Of a stretch of DNA of 64,000 nucleotides, positions 16,804-25,174 are shown piece after piece. The notes under the pieces were generated by a model. The model made no database searches. It saw only the letters and a list, made by a program, of their open reading frames with translations, and was not told where the DNA came from. The DNA comes from Robinsoniella peoriensis (GTDB lineage: Bacteria > Bacillota > Clostridia > Lachnospirales > Lachnospiraceae): assembly GCF_042680125.1 (NCBI RefSeq), contig NZ_JBHTNY010000028.1. One strand, 5' to 3'. The first letter of the stretch is position 1. Each line of letters starts with the position of its first letter. A program made the position numbers and the translations under genes.

Positions 16804-17496
16804 TTTTATCTCTTCAATATATTTCACATTATTCTCAAGATGTTCCCTCATTACCTCCACAGCACCCTTTTCATCTTTTGCTATGATTGCATCAATTATT
16901 TTTCCATGATATTTCAGGGCAAGATCCCAGCCCATTTTCTCGATAATGGTCGTCACGTAAGAATTGATGACTTCCCTTAATATTTCATTTGTCTTTATAA
17001 TCAGAGGATTTCTTGTCATCTGGCTGATTTTAAAATGAAACTCGGTATCCATTACCGCAAATCCTAAGGAATCGGACTCATCCTTTTTCTGGAGCATTTT
17101 CTTATGAATTTTCTTTAATTCTTCAATATCCTCCTGGGTACCTCTGCGGACTGCAAGCCTTACCGACTCCACATCGATGATCTGGCGGAATTCAAATACC
17201 TGTTCTGTTTCCTGCCCGCTTAAATACACTGCCGGAACTAATGCCTGCATATTCTCACTGATATCAATCACTTTCACAAAAGACCCTTCGCCCAGGCGGG
17301 TTTCAATCAGTCCCAGCGTCCCTAACTTCTGCAGTGCCTGGCGGACAGTGATCCTGCTGACACCCAGCATATCCGCCAAAGCATTCTCCGAAGGAAGCTT
17401 ATCCCCCTGCTTCCATTCTCCATCTATAATCATCTGTTTTAATTGATCAAATACCTGCTCCCCGACATTCACGCGCTTGATTGGTTTTATACTCAT
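16774..17496 (-). CDS. GntR family regulator (FadR-type)
   Basis: 240 aa. The N-terminal winged helix (about 5-70) contains VFDQLKQMIIDGEWKQGDKL and PSENALADMLGVSRITVRQA, standard GntR sequence. The C-terminal all-helical FCD effector domain (about 90-225) has the FRQIIDVESVRLAV opening and metal-ligand-like DTEFHFKISQMTRN. The start at 17496 is set by GGAGG; the frame to 17508 contains that SD. It is embedded in the operon between the isomerase and glycerate kinase genes and is its likely repressor. The C-terminus is formed by a dispersed repeat. Confidence 0.92.
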   Translation of the reverse strand: MSIKPIKRVNVGEQVFDQLKQMIIDGEWKQGDKLPSENALADMLGVSRITVRQALQKLGTLGLIETRLGEGSFVKVIDISENMQALVPAVYLSGQETEQVFEFRQIIDVESVRLAVRRGTQEDIEELKKIHKKMLQKKDESDSLGFAVMDTEFHFKISQMTRNPLIIKTNEILREVINSYVTTIIEKMGWDLALKYHGKIIDAIIAKDEKGAVEVMREHLENNVKYIEEIKFESSIRTTY

Positions 17497-17523
17497 ACGT
17501 GCCTCCATCTTTCTGCCTGTACG

Positions 17524-17534
17524 TTGTCATACAG
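17524..17534. promoter_or_regulatory. Candidate GntR operator upstream of gntR
   Basis: TTGTCATACAG, 27 bases upstream of the GntR start. It has the form TTGTNNNACAG, as does the site in the operon promoter at 23947, and resembles the FadR-subfamily consensus TNGTNNNACNA. Confidence 0.4.
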
Positions 17535-17702
17535 ATACAATCATCATACCTTCTTTTTAGCATGATTGCAACTGTTTTTGTAAGGCTTTTTCTTATGAAT
17601 ATCCATATAAATATAATCTTTTCCGCCTGATCTGTAGGGGCTCTCTATTTTTCCAATTTCCCCACTGCCGAATTGCCGCCACTGCTGCAAACCACTGCGG
17701 CC

Positions 17703-17860
17703 TAGAGCGTGTTTTGAATTCATTCCTGCCATCTGCAAGGCGAAGGATGGAAGCGGAGTGATTCCTCCGCTGACTGACGACAACGCAGCAGTTGGCAAAA
17801 TAGGCAGTGCTGTCACTATTGTTACTGTCCGGATGGAGTACTGGTGCCGCCGGGCGACAC
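17703..17860. repeat. Repeat copy sharing the core of the 47 kb MITE-like element
   Basis: Positions about 17732-17812 match 47199-47279 almost base for base (five or six differences in about 80), including AGCGGAG-loop-CTCCGCT. The right side keeps CCGGATGGAGTACT, as in the 47 kb copy, but the left side is different: TAGAGCGTGTTTTGAATTCA, which instead matches the terminus of the element at 59933-60107. It looks like a mosaic of two repeat types. Minus-strand frames through it are not genes. Confidence 0.65.
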
Positions 17861-17868
17861 TAGATTCA

Positions 17869-18669
17869 TCAGCTGAAATATTTCTTAAAAAACGCAAGTG
17901 CTTTTGGAGCACTTACCCCATAATCATGGGTATATGCTTCACAGCTGACGCGCCCGTCATAGGATATAGCTTTCAGGGCATCTATAAAGGGCTGATAAGT
18001 TTCTTCCTCTATGGACTCCGGGTATACACGCCCATCCGGTCTTGCAAAATGAACGTGTCGCAAATACTCTTTTCCTTCTTTCAACAGGTGTTCGACTGGT
18101 TCTTTTTCTTCCGTCAAATGATAAAAATCAACCAGTACCTTAACATTCTCTCTATCCACAGCCCTTGCCAGCCGGCATCCTTCTTCAAAAGTATTGATTA
18201 GGTTACACTCCTGTCTGCGAAGGGGTTCAATCACGATTGTAATATCCAAGTTATGTGCAATGTCATTTACCTGCTGCAATAAAGAAACTACCTGTTGGTA
18301 TCCCTGTTCCAGGGGGAATCCGTCCGGTACATTTTTTGCAGGCCCGCTGCCGAACACTACATACTTCACACCTAACCGGTGTGCCCGCTCTAATGCCTCT
18401 GCGGCATAATTCAAATTGGCTTCCATATCTGCATCCGGACCTGTAAGCCGGTAACCGGTTGGGAAAAAATTATTGCAAACCTCACAATTTACACCGGAGG
18501 TGTCTACACAATGCTTTAATTTCCCGAATTCATCCTCACTCAAATCCATCATCTGCGCAAGGGGTAATTCTGCATAATCATATCCGCAAGATGCTAATTG
18601 TTCCAGGAATTCGATGCCCGTTCCGTCTGCACCCTCCGCTATCATATTTAGACAACAACCAAATCTCAT
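17869..18669 (-). CDS. Sugar phosphate isomerase/epimerase-like TIM barrel
   Basis: 266 aa xylose-isomerase-like TIM-barrel (AP endonuclease family 2 fold). Visible: GTGIEFLEQLASCGYDYAEL near the N-terminus, VIEPLRR carrying a metal-ligand Glu, VKVLVDFYHLTEE carrying Asp and His, LRHVHFARPDGR and a late GRVSCEAYTHDYG. The family includes hydroxypyruvate isomerase and ketose 3-epimerases. In this operon either activity fits; hydroxypyruvate to tartronate semialdehyde would link the transketolase to the reductase, but this is inference. The start overlaps the dehydrogenase stop by 4 bases. Confidence 0.85.
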   Translation of the reverse strand: MRFGCCLNMIAEGADGTGIEFLEQLASCGYDYAELPLAQMMDLSEDEFGKLKHCVDTSGVNCEVCNNFFPTGYRLTGPDADMEANLNYAAEALERAHRLGVKYVVFGSGPAKNVPDGFPLEQGYQQVVSLLQQVNDIAHNLDITIVIEPLRRQECNLINTFEEGCRLARAVDRENVKVLVDFYHLTEEKEPVEHLLKEGKEYLRHVHFARPDGRVYPESIEEETYQPFIDALKAISYDGRVSCEAYTHDYGVSAPKALAFFKKYFS

Positions 18670-19712
18670 TTTCTTTTACCTCTTTTTATACTGGGATCAA
18701 TCATGACTTTTATATAATCATCCGGGTTCGTATGCAAATCATCCATAGCATCTTTTACTTCCTCCAGAGTAATTGTTTTCGTTATCAGCTTTGCTGCATT
18801 CAATCTGCCGCTTCCAATTAAATCCACTACTTCTCCAAATTCTTCATGGGTATAGTTAAAGGAGCCAATCACTCTGCGGGCAGAGCATACGATATCCTGC
18901 ATATTAATTTCCATTTCCTTTTGGGACATTCCCACCCAGATTGCCTGTCCGCCGATTTTCAGGCACTTAATGGACTGGTTGGCTGCAGCCTGAACGCCCA
19001 CTGCCTCAATGGAAGTATCAATCATTCTCCCATCCGTATATCTGGAAACAGCTTCCATATAATCTTCATCCTTAGGATTAATTACCTCATCCGCTCCAAA
19101 GGCTCTTGCAGCAGCAAGTCTTGTATCACTTAAATCCGAAACTATGATCCTGCCCGGATTCTGTAATTTTACAATCTGCAAAATGCAAAGCCCAATGGCA
19201 CCGGCTCCAATAATCAGCACATTCTGGCCTTCTAAATTTCCTGCCTTCTTCACCGCTCCGTATGCAACCGCATAAGGCTCTGCCAAAGCACCGATTTCAT
19301 AATCCGTATTATCCGGTAACTTATACAGAAGTTTTTCGGGTACTGCTGCATATTCAGCCATCGCCCCGTTTACCGTCAGTACGCCAAAGAATCTTTTATT
19401 CAGGCACATATTTGTCAGTCCTCTTTTACAGTTTTCACAGGTACCGCAGAAGTGAATCGGCTGAACGATTACTCTGTCACCCTCTTTAAACTTTGTGGCA
19501 CCTGCCCCCGGCTTCACTACCTCAGCCGCGAACTCATGCCCCATCGTCATTGGTGCAATCCTTCTTCCCGTCAAACCCAGATATCCGTGCACATCACTTC
19601 CGCAGATACCACATGCCCTGACTCTCAGAAGCACTTCCTGTTCCCGGGGAACCGGCATCTGCTCTTCCTGTATTTCTAGTTTGCCTGGTCCCATATATTT
19701 TAATGCTTTCAT
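18666..19712 (-). CDS. Zinc-dependent alcohol/polyol dehydrogenase (sorbitol/threonine dehydrogenase-like)
   Basis: 348 aa MDR enzyme with both zinc sites: catalytic ACGICGSDVHGY and MTMGHEFAAEV, and a structural lobe with four Cys in FCGTCENCKRGLTNMC. The Rossmann motif is LIIGAGAIGLCILQIV and the NAD-specific acidic residue is in IIVSDLSDTR. The start at 19712 (MKALKYMG) follows AAAGGAGG; the extension to 19736 overlaps that SD. It probably oxidises a hydroxyl of the sugar acid imported by the adjacent GntP permease. Confidence 0.92.
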   Translation of the reverse strand: MKALKYMGPGKLEIQEEQMPVPREQEVLLRVRACGICGSDVHGYLGLTGRRIAPMTMGHEFAAEVVKPGAGATKFKEGDRVIVQPIHFCGTCENCKRGLTNMCLNKRFFGVLTVNGAMAEYAAVPEKLLYKLPDNTDYEIGALAEPYAVAYGAVKKAGNLEGQNVLIIGAGAIGLCILQIVKLQNPGRIIVSDLSDTRLAAARAFGADEVINPKDEDYMEAVSRYTDGRMIDTSIEAVGVQAAANQSIKCLKIGGQAIWVGMSQKEMEINMQDIVCSARRVIGSFNYTHEEFGEVVDLIGSGRLNAAKLITKTITLEEVKDAMDDLHTNPDDYIKVMIDPSIKRGKRK

Positions 19713-19739
19713 TACGTTCTTCCTCCTTTCAAACACACT

Positions 19740-21110
19740 CTAGAATACCGGGAATACCAATGCCCCGATAATTGCTAATGCAAAGATACAGATTGCTGAT
19801 ATAAAAGAACCCAGTGTATAAGTTTTCAAACCGCCGGTCACCGTTAATCCCGACAAATTTGTTGCCACCCAGAATCCACTGTCATTTACATGCCCCACAC
19901 TATTTCCGCCTGCCAGACATGCCATGGCAATATAAACCGGATGTATGCCCACCGTTGGTGCCAGGGTTGCCATAATCGTCATAGAGGTTAGTCCTGCTAC
20001 CGTACCGGAACCCTGAGCTACACGGAAGATAAATCCGATGAAGAATGCCAGGAACAATACCACAATGGCAGAACTAGTATCCAGTCCCAGCTTGTCAACC
20101 AAAATTGTACCAATATCGGTTGCTTTGATCACTGCACCGAAAGAACCGCCCGCTCCGGTAATCAGAAGCACTACTCCGGCAGCCTTTAATGCTTCTCCGG
20201 CAGAGTTTTCAATATTTTTCTTACCAATATATTTATAACCTAATAAATAAGATGCCAGTGCGCCTAATAGAAGAGCCGTTAATTTATTGCCCAGGAACTG
20301 GCTGATTATAGGCTGGTTCTCTTCTCCAAATATTGCCGTTCCCACGGTTCCGCATAAAATGCAGATAATAGGAACTACAATTGGCAGCAGCGAGATGAAA
20401 AAGCTTGGTCTGTTCTCCTTGATCACTTTACCCTGTTCTTCTAATTCTTTCACAACATTTGAAGAATGATTTACATCCTTTTCCTCATTCCAGAAATGCC
20501 TGTCATGAATTTTGGTATATAAAAATACACTAACTGTTACCGTAATAATACCGAAAATCAATCCGAAGATCAGCATGATGCCCAGGTCAAACCCGAAGAT
20601 ATCCGGTGCTGCCAATGGATTCGGGGTTGGCGGAACGATACAATGGGCAGTGGTTGCACCAATCGTAAGTGCCCCCGTTGTATATGCCATCGGTTTGTTG
20701 ATCTGCCTTGTAATAGCAATTCCGATTGGAATCAGAATCACAAAGGTAACATCAAAATAAACCGGTATGGATAATACAAAGCCCGTAAATGCAATGGCAT
20801 ATAAAGCTTTTTTAGCAGGGAATTTTCTGACAAGCGTTTCTGCTATTACGCTCGCCCCGCCGCTGTCTGACAGCAACTGGCCTAAAATAACACCAAATCC
20901 GATAGGCAGTCCCATACTGGACATCATGCTGCCGAAGCCGTCTGAAATCTGCGTAATTGTACCCATGACACCCAATTTTGATGCAATCCCCATATATAAG
21001 CAGGCAATAATCATTGCAATACTTGGGTTGATTTTCAAAACCATAATTAAAAATAAAATAATTGCAATCGAAATGACCAGATTAATAATTAATAAAGTAC
21101 CAACGTCCAT
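19740..21110 (-). CDS. gntP: GntP family gluconate:H+ symporter-like permease
   Basis: 456 aa, 12 or more hydrophobic segments. Family marks include the N-terminal MVLKINPSIAMIIACLYMGI, GFGVILGQLLSDSGGASVIA, a central TTAHCIVPPTPNPLAAPDIF loop and GNSVGHVNDSGFWVATNLSG near the C-terminus. GntP proteins import gluconate and related aldonates or hydroxy acids by proton symport. Position within an operon of acid-sugar enzymes supports a sugar-acid substrate; which one is unknown. Confidence 0.93.
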   Translation of the reverse strand: MDVGTLLIINLVISIAIILFLIMVLKINPSIAMIIACLYMGIASKLGVMGTITQISDGFGSMMSSMGLPIGFGVILGQLLSDSGGASVIAETLVRKFPAKKALYAIAFTGFVLSIPVYFDVTFVILIPIGIAITRQINKPMAYTTGALTIGATTAHCIVPPTPNPLAAPDIFGFDLGIMLIFGLIFGIITVTVSVFLYTKIHDRHFWNEEKDVNHSSNVVKELEEQGKVIKENRPSFFISLLPIVVPIICILCGTVGTAIFGEENQPIISQFLGNKLTALLLGALASYLLGYKYIGKKNIENSAGEALKAAGVVLLITGAGGSFGAVIKATDIGTILVDKLGLDTSSAIVVLFLAFFIGFIFRVAQGSGTVAGLTSMTIMATLAPTVGIHPVYIAMACLAGGNSVGHVNDSGFWVATNLSGLTVTGGLKTYTLGSFISAICIFALAIIGALVFPVF

Positions 21111-21198
21111 AAAGACCCCCCTAGTAGATGATATCTGCCGGATTTCGAAATTGTTTGAAATTTACTTTCTGACACACCCCGGTCCGAACAGATTCAGA

Positions 21199-22083
21199 TT
21201 ATCCGCGGATTTCTACACCTGTAATTTTTTCATAATACTTTGCAATTGCGCTGTGATCTTGCTGCCCGCATCCGTCAGCACGTAGCGTCTGCAGCATTTC
21301 CATGGCCAATGCGGTCATCGGAAGCGGTGCGCCGACCACATGGCCTGTTTCCAACGCATTATTCAGATCTTTAATATGTAAATCAATTTTAAATCCCGGA
21401 TTAAAGTTGCCTGCTGTAATCATTGGTATCTTAGCATTCATAACTGTGGAGCCTGCCAGCCCGCCTTTAATTGCGTCAAATACCCTCACCGGATCCACTC
21501 CTGCTTTTGTGGATAACATAAATGCTTCCGATACAGCAGCAATATTCAATGCCACAATAACCTGATTGGCTAATTTCGTTGTATTTCCTGCACCGATGTC
21601 ACCACAGTGTACCGCACTGCCCCCCATCACCATTAGCAGATCATACACCTGGTCGAAGACCTTTTTATCTCCGCCAACCATAATTGACATGGTTCCGTCA
21701 ATTGCTTTTGGCTCGCCGCCGGATACCGGTGCATCAATCATTTTTACTCCCTTTCCGGCACATGCCCTGGAAATCTCCTGGGATGCAAGCGGTGCTATCG
21801 AACTCATGTCAATTAATATGCTTCCTTCCTGTGCACCTTCCAGAACTCCGTTTTCTCCCATAACAGCCGCTTTTACATGTGGTGAATTAGGCAGCATGGT
21901 AATAATGGTTTTACACTGTTGTGCAACTGCTTTGGAAGATTGTGCGGGAACTGCCCCATCCGCTGCCGCTTCCTCAACATTTGCCTCCATTACGTCAAAT
22001 GCCACAACCTCATATCCCGCTTTTAGCAGGTTTCTAACCATTGGTTTCCCCATGATTCCCAGTCCGATAAATCCTACTTTCAT
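21199..22083 (-). CDS. garR: 2-hydroxy-3-oxopropionate (tartronate semialdehyde) reductase-like
   Basis: 294 aa beta-hydroxyacid dehydrogenase. N-terminal NAD-binding MKVGFIGLGIMGKPMVRNL, the substrate-binding DAPVSGGEPKAIDGTMSIMV, and the catalytic-Lys helix GAGNTTKLANQVIVALNIAA are diagnostic. The KxxN pair is present as KLANQ. It reduces tartronate semialdehyde to glycerate, which the downstream glycerate kinase phosphorylates. The start at 22083 is chosen because GGAGG is 8 bases upstream; two earlier ATGs overlap or crowd it. 3-hydroxyisobutyrate dehydrogenase is the alternative reading of the family, less fitting here. Confidence 0.92.
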   Translation of the reverse strand: MKVGFIGLGIMGKPMVRNLLKAGYEVVAFDVMEANVEEAAADGAVPAQSSKAVAQQCKTIITMLPNSPHVKAAVMGENGVLEGAQEGSILIDMSSIAPLASQEISRACAGKGVKMIDAPVSGGEPKAIDGTMSIMVGGDKKVFDQVYDLLMVMGGSAVHCGDIGAGNTTKLANQVIVALNIAAVSEAFMLSTKAGVDPVRVFDAIKGGLAGSTVMNAKIPMITAGNFNPGFKIDLHIKDLNNALETGHVVGAPLPMTALAMEMLQTLRADGCGQQDHSAIAKYYEKITGVEIRG

Positions 22084-22132
22084 TTTCATTACCTCCATTT
22101 TCTAAAATGATTTTGATTTGTGATTATTCTAA

Positions 22133-23065
22133 TCAGTTAAAGTTATCCATCTTTTCAATAGCTTCCACAATAAGCTCTTTCGTCAGTCCGTGGTACTGCA
22201 GCACATCCGCATAGTTATGTGCGCTGCAGCCGAATGTGTCATGAATTCCTACAAACTCAATGGGTTTGCATTCTTTGCAGATTGCCTCTGCAATAGCAGA
22301 TCCCATCCCTCCGGCTACATTATGTTCTTCTGCTGTCACGACTGCTTTTGCATCTTTTACAAGCTGGATAACAGCCTCCTGATTCAATGGTTTTATAGTG
22401 CTGACATTGACTACCTTTACAGACACTTTTCCTTCCAATTCTTCTGCCGCTTTTAATGCAAGCCCCACCATAATTCCGGCAGCAAATACAACGATATCTT
22501 TTCCTTCTTTTAAAACTGACGGCATCCCGATTTCAAATTTTTTGCCCTCCGGCGTTACATTTTCATAATCATTTCGATTCAACCGGATATAACAGGGACC
22601 ATTGTATTCTGTAATTGCCTTTACTGCTTCCACGGTTTCATTGGCATCTGCCGGACAAATTACCGTCATGTTGGGGACAGCCCGGAAGATTGCCATATCT
22701 TCCACACACTGGTGGGTCGCCCCATCACCAAAATCAGACATTCCCGAAGAAGAACCACATATTTTAACATTTAATTTTCCAATTGCTATCGTCTGGCGGA
22801 TCTGATCAAATGCCCTTCCGCCAGAAAATACGGCAAAAGAATTTGTAAATGGGATTTTTCCGGTTTGTGCAAGCCCTGCCGCAACCGATGTCATGTTCGC
22901 CTCTGCAATACCCATTTCAAAATGCCTGTCGGGATACGCTTCTTCGAACAGCTTACCCATTGTAGAACCTCCAAGATCAGCATCCAGCACTACAATATTT
23001 TTGTTTTCTTTTCCTAACTCCACCAGTGTTCTGCCGTAAGCGATTCTCTGATTTGTATAACTCAT
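22133..23065 (-). CDS. Transketolase, C-terminal subunit
   Basis: 310 aa, covering the pyrimidine-binding and C-terminal domains of a split transketolase. Key pieces: MGIAEANMTSVAAGLAQTGK with the catalytic Glu, the GSSSGMSDFGDGATHQCVED loop, CPADANETVEAVKAI, and a C-terminal VVTAEEHNVAGGMGSAIAEA. It follows the N-terminal subunit by 14 bases with a clear AAAGGAGG. Split transketolases are common in catabolic operons where they act on unusual ketoses; the acceptor and donor here are unknown. Confidence 0.94.
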   Translation of the reverse strand: MSYTNQRIAYGRTLVELGKENKNIVVLDADLGGSTMGKLFEEAYPDRHFEMGIAEANMTSVAAGLAQTGKIPFTNSFAVFSGGRAFDQIRQTIAIGKLNVKICGSSSGMSDFGDGATHQCVEDMAIFRAVPNMTVICPADANETVEAVKAITEYNGPCYIRLNRNDYENVTPEGKKFEIGMPSVLKEGKDIVVFAAGIMVGLALKAAEELEGKVSVKVVNVSTIKPLNQEAVIQLVKDAKAVVTAEEHNVAGGMGSAIAEAICKECKPIEFVGIHDTFGCSAHNYADVLQYHGLTKELIVEAIEKMDNFN

Positions 23066-23079
23066 TCTCTCAGCCTCCT

Positions 23080-23904
23080 TTAAGATAATTCTGCAATAGC
23101 CTGTTTATAATTTTCTTCTGTCAGCATTCCATTATGAAATCCCACTACATTTTCTGCGAAGCTTACGCCCTTGCCTTTTACAGTATTTGCAACAATCATG
23201 GTCGGTTTTCCTTTAACCGTATCTGCTTCATCCAGCGCACTTAAGATTTCCTGCATGTTGTGTCCATCTATTTCAATGACATTCCACCCAAAGCCTTCCC
23301 ATTTCTCAATTATGGGATTCGAATTCATCCGATCCACAATTTTACCGTTTGCCTGCAGCCCGTTTCTATCCAGAATGGCTACGAGATTATCTGCCTTATA
23401 TGCACTTGCAGCCATAGCCGCTTCCCATATCTGGCCTTCTGCCATTTCACCGTCTCCGCAGAGCACATATACTTTCCGGCCGATCCCGTCCAGTTTCATC
23501 CCCAGTGCCATTCCAAGACCAATTGACAGCCCCTGTCCCAGTGAACCGGTCCCGGCTTCAATCCCAGGTGTTTTCAATACATCCGGATGCCCCTGCAGAT
23601 AAGAACCGATTTCTTTGGTGGTCTTCAAATCTGCCACCGGGAAATAACCGGCTTCTGATAAAGCTGCATACTGCAGGATTGCCACATGTCCCTTACTTAA
23701 TAAAAACCGGTCTCTGTCCTCCATTTTCGGATTCACGGGATCATGTTTCATCTTGTAAAAATATAATGCAGTTACGATGTCAGCAGAAGAATTAGATCCT
23801 CCGATATGACCGGCAACCCCTACACCGATGCTAACGACCACATCTTTTCTGATTTGCTTTGCTTTCGTCTGAAGCTCTTCAATCAACTTATTGTCATAAA
23901 CCAT
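23080..23904 (-). CDS. Transketolase, N-terminal (TPP-binding) subunit
   Basis: 274 aa. Thiamine diphosphate motif GDGEMAEGQIWEAAMAAS followed by NLVAILDRNGLQAN, plus RDRFLLSKGHVAILQYAAL and AGTGSLGQGLSIGLGMALG, are standard. It is the first gene of the eight-gene sugar-acid operon. SD GAAGGAGG is well placed, and a promoter with a GntR-like operator lies 40-95 bases upstream. Confidence 0.95.
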   Translation of the reverse strand: MVYDNKLIEELQTKAKQIRKDVVVSIGVGVAGHIGGSNSSADIVTALYFYKMKHDPVNPKMEDRDRFLLSKGHVAILQYAALSEAGYFPVADLKTTKEIGSYLQGHPDVLKTPGIEAGTGSLGQGLSIGLGMALGMKLDGIGRKVYVLCGDGEMAEGQIWEAAMAASAYKADNLVAILDRNGLQANGKIVDRMNSNPIIEKWEGFGWNVIEIDGHNMQEILSALDEADTVKGKPTMIVANTVKGKGVSFAENVVGFHNGMLTEENYKQAIAELS

Positions 23905-23946
23905 TCCATTTCCTCCTTCACTATTTTGTATGTTGTTATATGTCAG

Positions 23947-23957
23947 TTGTATTACAG
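23947..23957. promoter_or_regulatory. Candidate GntR operator in the sugar-acid operon promoter
   Basis: TTGTATTACAG contains the palindrome TGTATTACA. It sits just downstream of the -10 box at 23970-23975 on the minus strand, where a repressor would block transcription, and resembles the site at 17524. Confidence 0.45.
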
Positions 23958-23969
23958 GTGATGAGTAGA

Positions 23970-23998
23970 ATATTACTCTTCTCTGGCATTTTTGTCAA
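23970..23998 (-). promoter_or_regulatory. Promoter of the sugar-acid operon
   Basis: Minus strand TTGACA, 17 bases, TAATAT, 66 bases upstream of the transketolase start. The remaining AT-rich sequence to 24190 shows no gene. Confidence 0.7.
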
Positions 23999-24203
23999 TA
24001 GAAATGGTTTATTTAATATTTTTTTGTTTATTATATATAATTTATTATTTGAATTTTTGTTTATATTTTTATTAGATGAAAAAAATTAAATAAAGTTTTC
24101 AGACGTCCGTAAACTCTACGGAGCGTTTATTGCTTTTATTCTAATTTATAGATATGCTTAGAATCGGTAAAGAAAAACAGGCTGTACTTAGGAAGGAAAA
24201 ATA

Positions 24204-24467
24204 ATGAGTAATTTTCAACCAATAGATATACCGACATGGCCTATGACACAGGCTTTTTACTACTACACGAAGATGGCACCAACCAGCTATACCGTCAATG
24301 TCAATATGGATGTGACAATTCTTAGAAAAAAACTAAAAGAATGCGGGTATAAGTTTTTTCCGGAAAATCCTCAAAGTAAGGGTTTTGCACAGTACGAGAA
24401 CCGCCCCGGCTCATATTCAGCCGGGGCGGCAGCCCTTTCCCTCATTTATAATCACTCAGGATACTAA
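24204..24467 (+). pseudogene. Truncated chloramphenicol acetyltransferase (CAT)
   Basis: The first ~52 codons match the CAT N-terminus: SNFQPIDIPTWPMTQAFYYY, then TKMAPTSYTVNVNMDVT and KKLKECGYKFFPE, equivalent to the conserved 'F..ID...W.R.EYF.HY' start and the 'L..KG.K.YP' segment of CAT enzymes (normally about 210-220 aa). After that the frame runs through a GC-rich hairpin and stops. The catalytic HHAVCDG region is absent. A good SD (GGAAGGAAA) remains. This is a decayed resistance gene, not a functional one. Confidence 0.7.
24401..24429 (-). terminator. GC-rich hairpin ending the ABC-exporter operon
   Basis: CCGCCCCGGCT and AGCCGGGGCGG flank a 7-base loop, 27 bases beyond the stop of the ABC ATPase gene. 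The T-run on the minus strand is poor (TTCTC), so the call rests on the very strong stem and position. Confidence 0.6.
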
Positions 24468-25115
24468 AACTTTCAATTCCCCCGCATCCATCTCGCATAC
24501 CGTATCACACAGCATCTCAATATCGGCGGCATTATGGCTGACCAGGAAAATCGTCTTTCCCTGGTCATTTAATTCCAACATCAGATCGTACACTTCCTGC
24601 ACTCCCCGCTTGTCCAAACCGTTAAAGGGCTCATCTAAGATTAAGATATCTGGGTCTTCCATGATCGCCTGGGCAATCCCCAGCCGTTCCCGCATTCCCA
24701 TAGAATATTTTCCCACATGCTTCTTTGACTCTGCATCCAGCCCTACGCGCCGGATTGCACTCCGGATTGTTTCATCATCAATTTCCCCTCTTAACGATGC
24801 CAGTAATTTTAAGTTCTTAAACCCGGAAAGATTCGGAAGAAATCCCGGACTTTCGATAATCATTCCTAAAGATTCCGGGAAATCGATATCCCTTCCTACC
24901 AGTTTTCCCTCTACATAAATCCGTCCTTTAGTTGGAAATAAAAATCCGCAGATACATTTTAACAGCACCGTTTTTCCGGATCCATTCATCCCTACAATAC
25001 CGTGCACCATTCCACATGCAAAATCATGCGTAATATTCTTTAATACTTTTTCCTCACCAAAATCCCTGCACACATTTCTTAAACTGATTGCAATATTCTC
25101 CATCTTATTCACCAT
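24456..25115 (-). CDS. ABC transporter ATP-binding protein
   Basis: 219 aa ATPase. Walker A GMNGSGKTVLLKCI, signature YSMGMRERLGIAQAIM (a variant of LSGGQ, as in bacitracin/lantibiotic-type exporters), Walker B ILILDEPFNGLD and the switch His in FLVSHN are intact. The start is not certain: the frame continues to a GTG at 25175 that overlaps the stop of the permease gene, but AGAGGGATAG precedes the ATG at 25115. It is the last gene of the two-component/DUF6034/ABC operon and powers the two membrane subunits upstream. Confidence 0.9.
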   Translation of the reverse strand: MVNKMENIAISLRNVCRDFGEEKVLKNITHDFACGMVHGIVGMNGSGKTVLLKCICGFLFPTKGRIYVEGKLVGRDIDFPESLGMIIESPGFLPNLSGFKNLKLLASLRGEIDDETIRSAIRRVGLDAESKKHVGKYSMGMRERLGIAQAIMEDPDILILDEPFNGLDKRGVQEVYDLMLELNDQGKTIFLVSHNAADIEMLCDTVCEMDAGELKVLVS

Positions 25116-25174
25116 CTCTATCCCTCTGCCGTATTCCAAACCCGCCTTCACTATTGCCGCAAATAAGTTCTTCA

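Noticed and set aside
17544..17912. Minus-strand frame through the 17.7 kb repeat
   Set aside because: It is made of repeat sequence shared with the 47 kb and 59.9 kb elements, has no SD and overlaps the isomerase gene.
15436..18821. Several plus-strand frames of 60-147 codons opposite the glycerate kinase, isomerase and dehydrogenase
   Set aside because: Antisense shadows of clear genes without SD sequences or domains.
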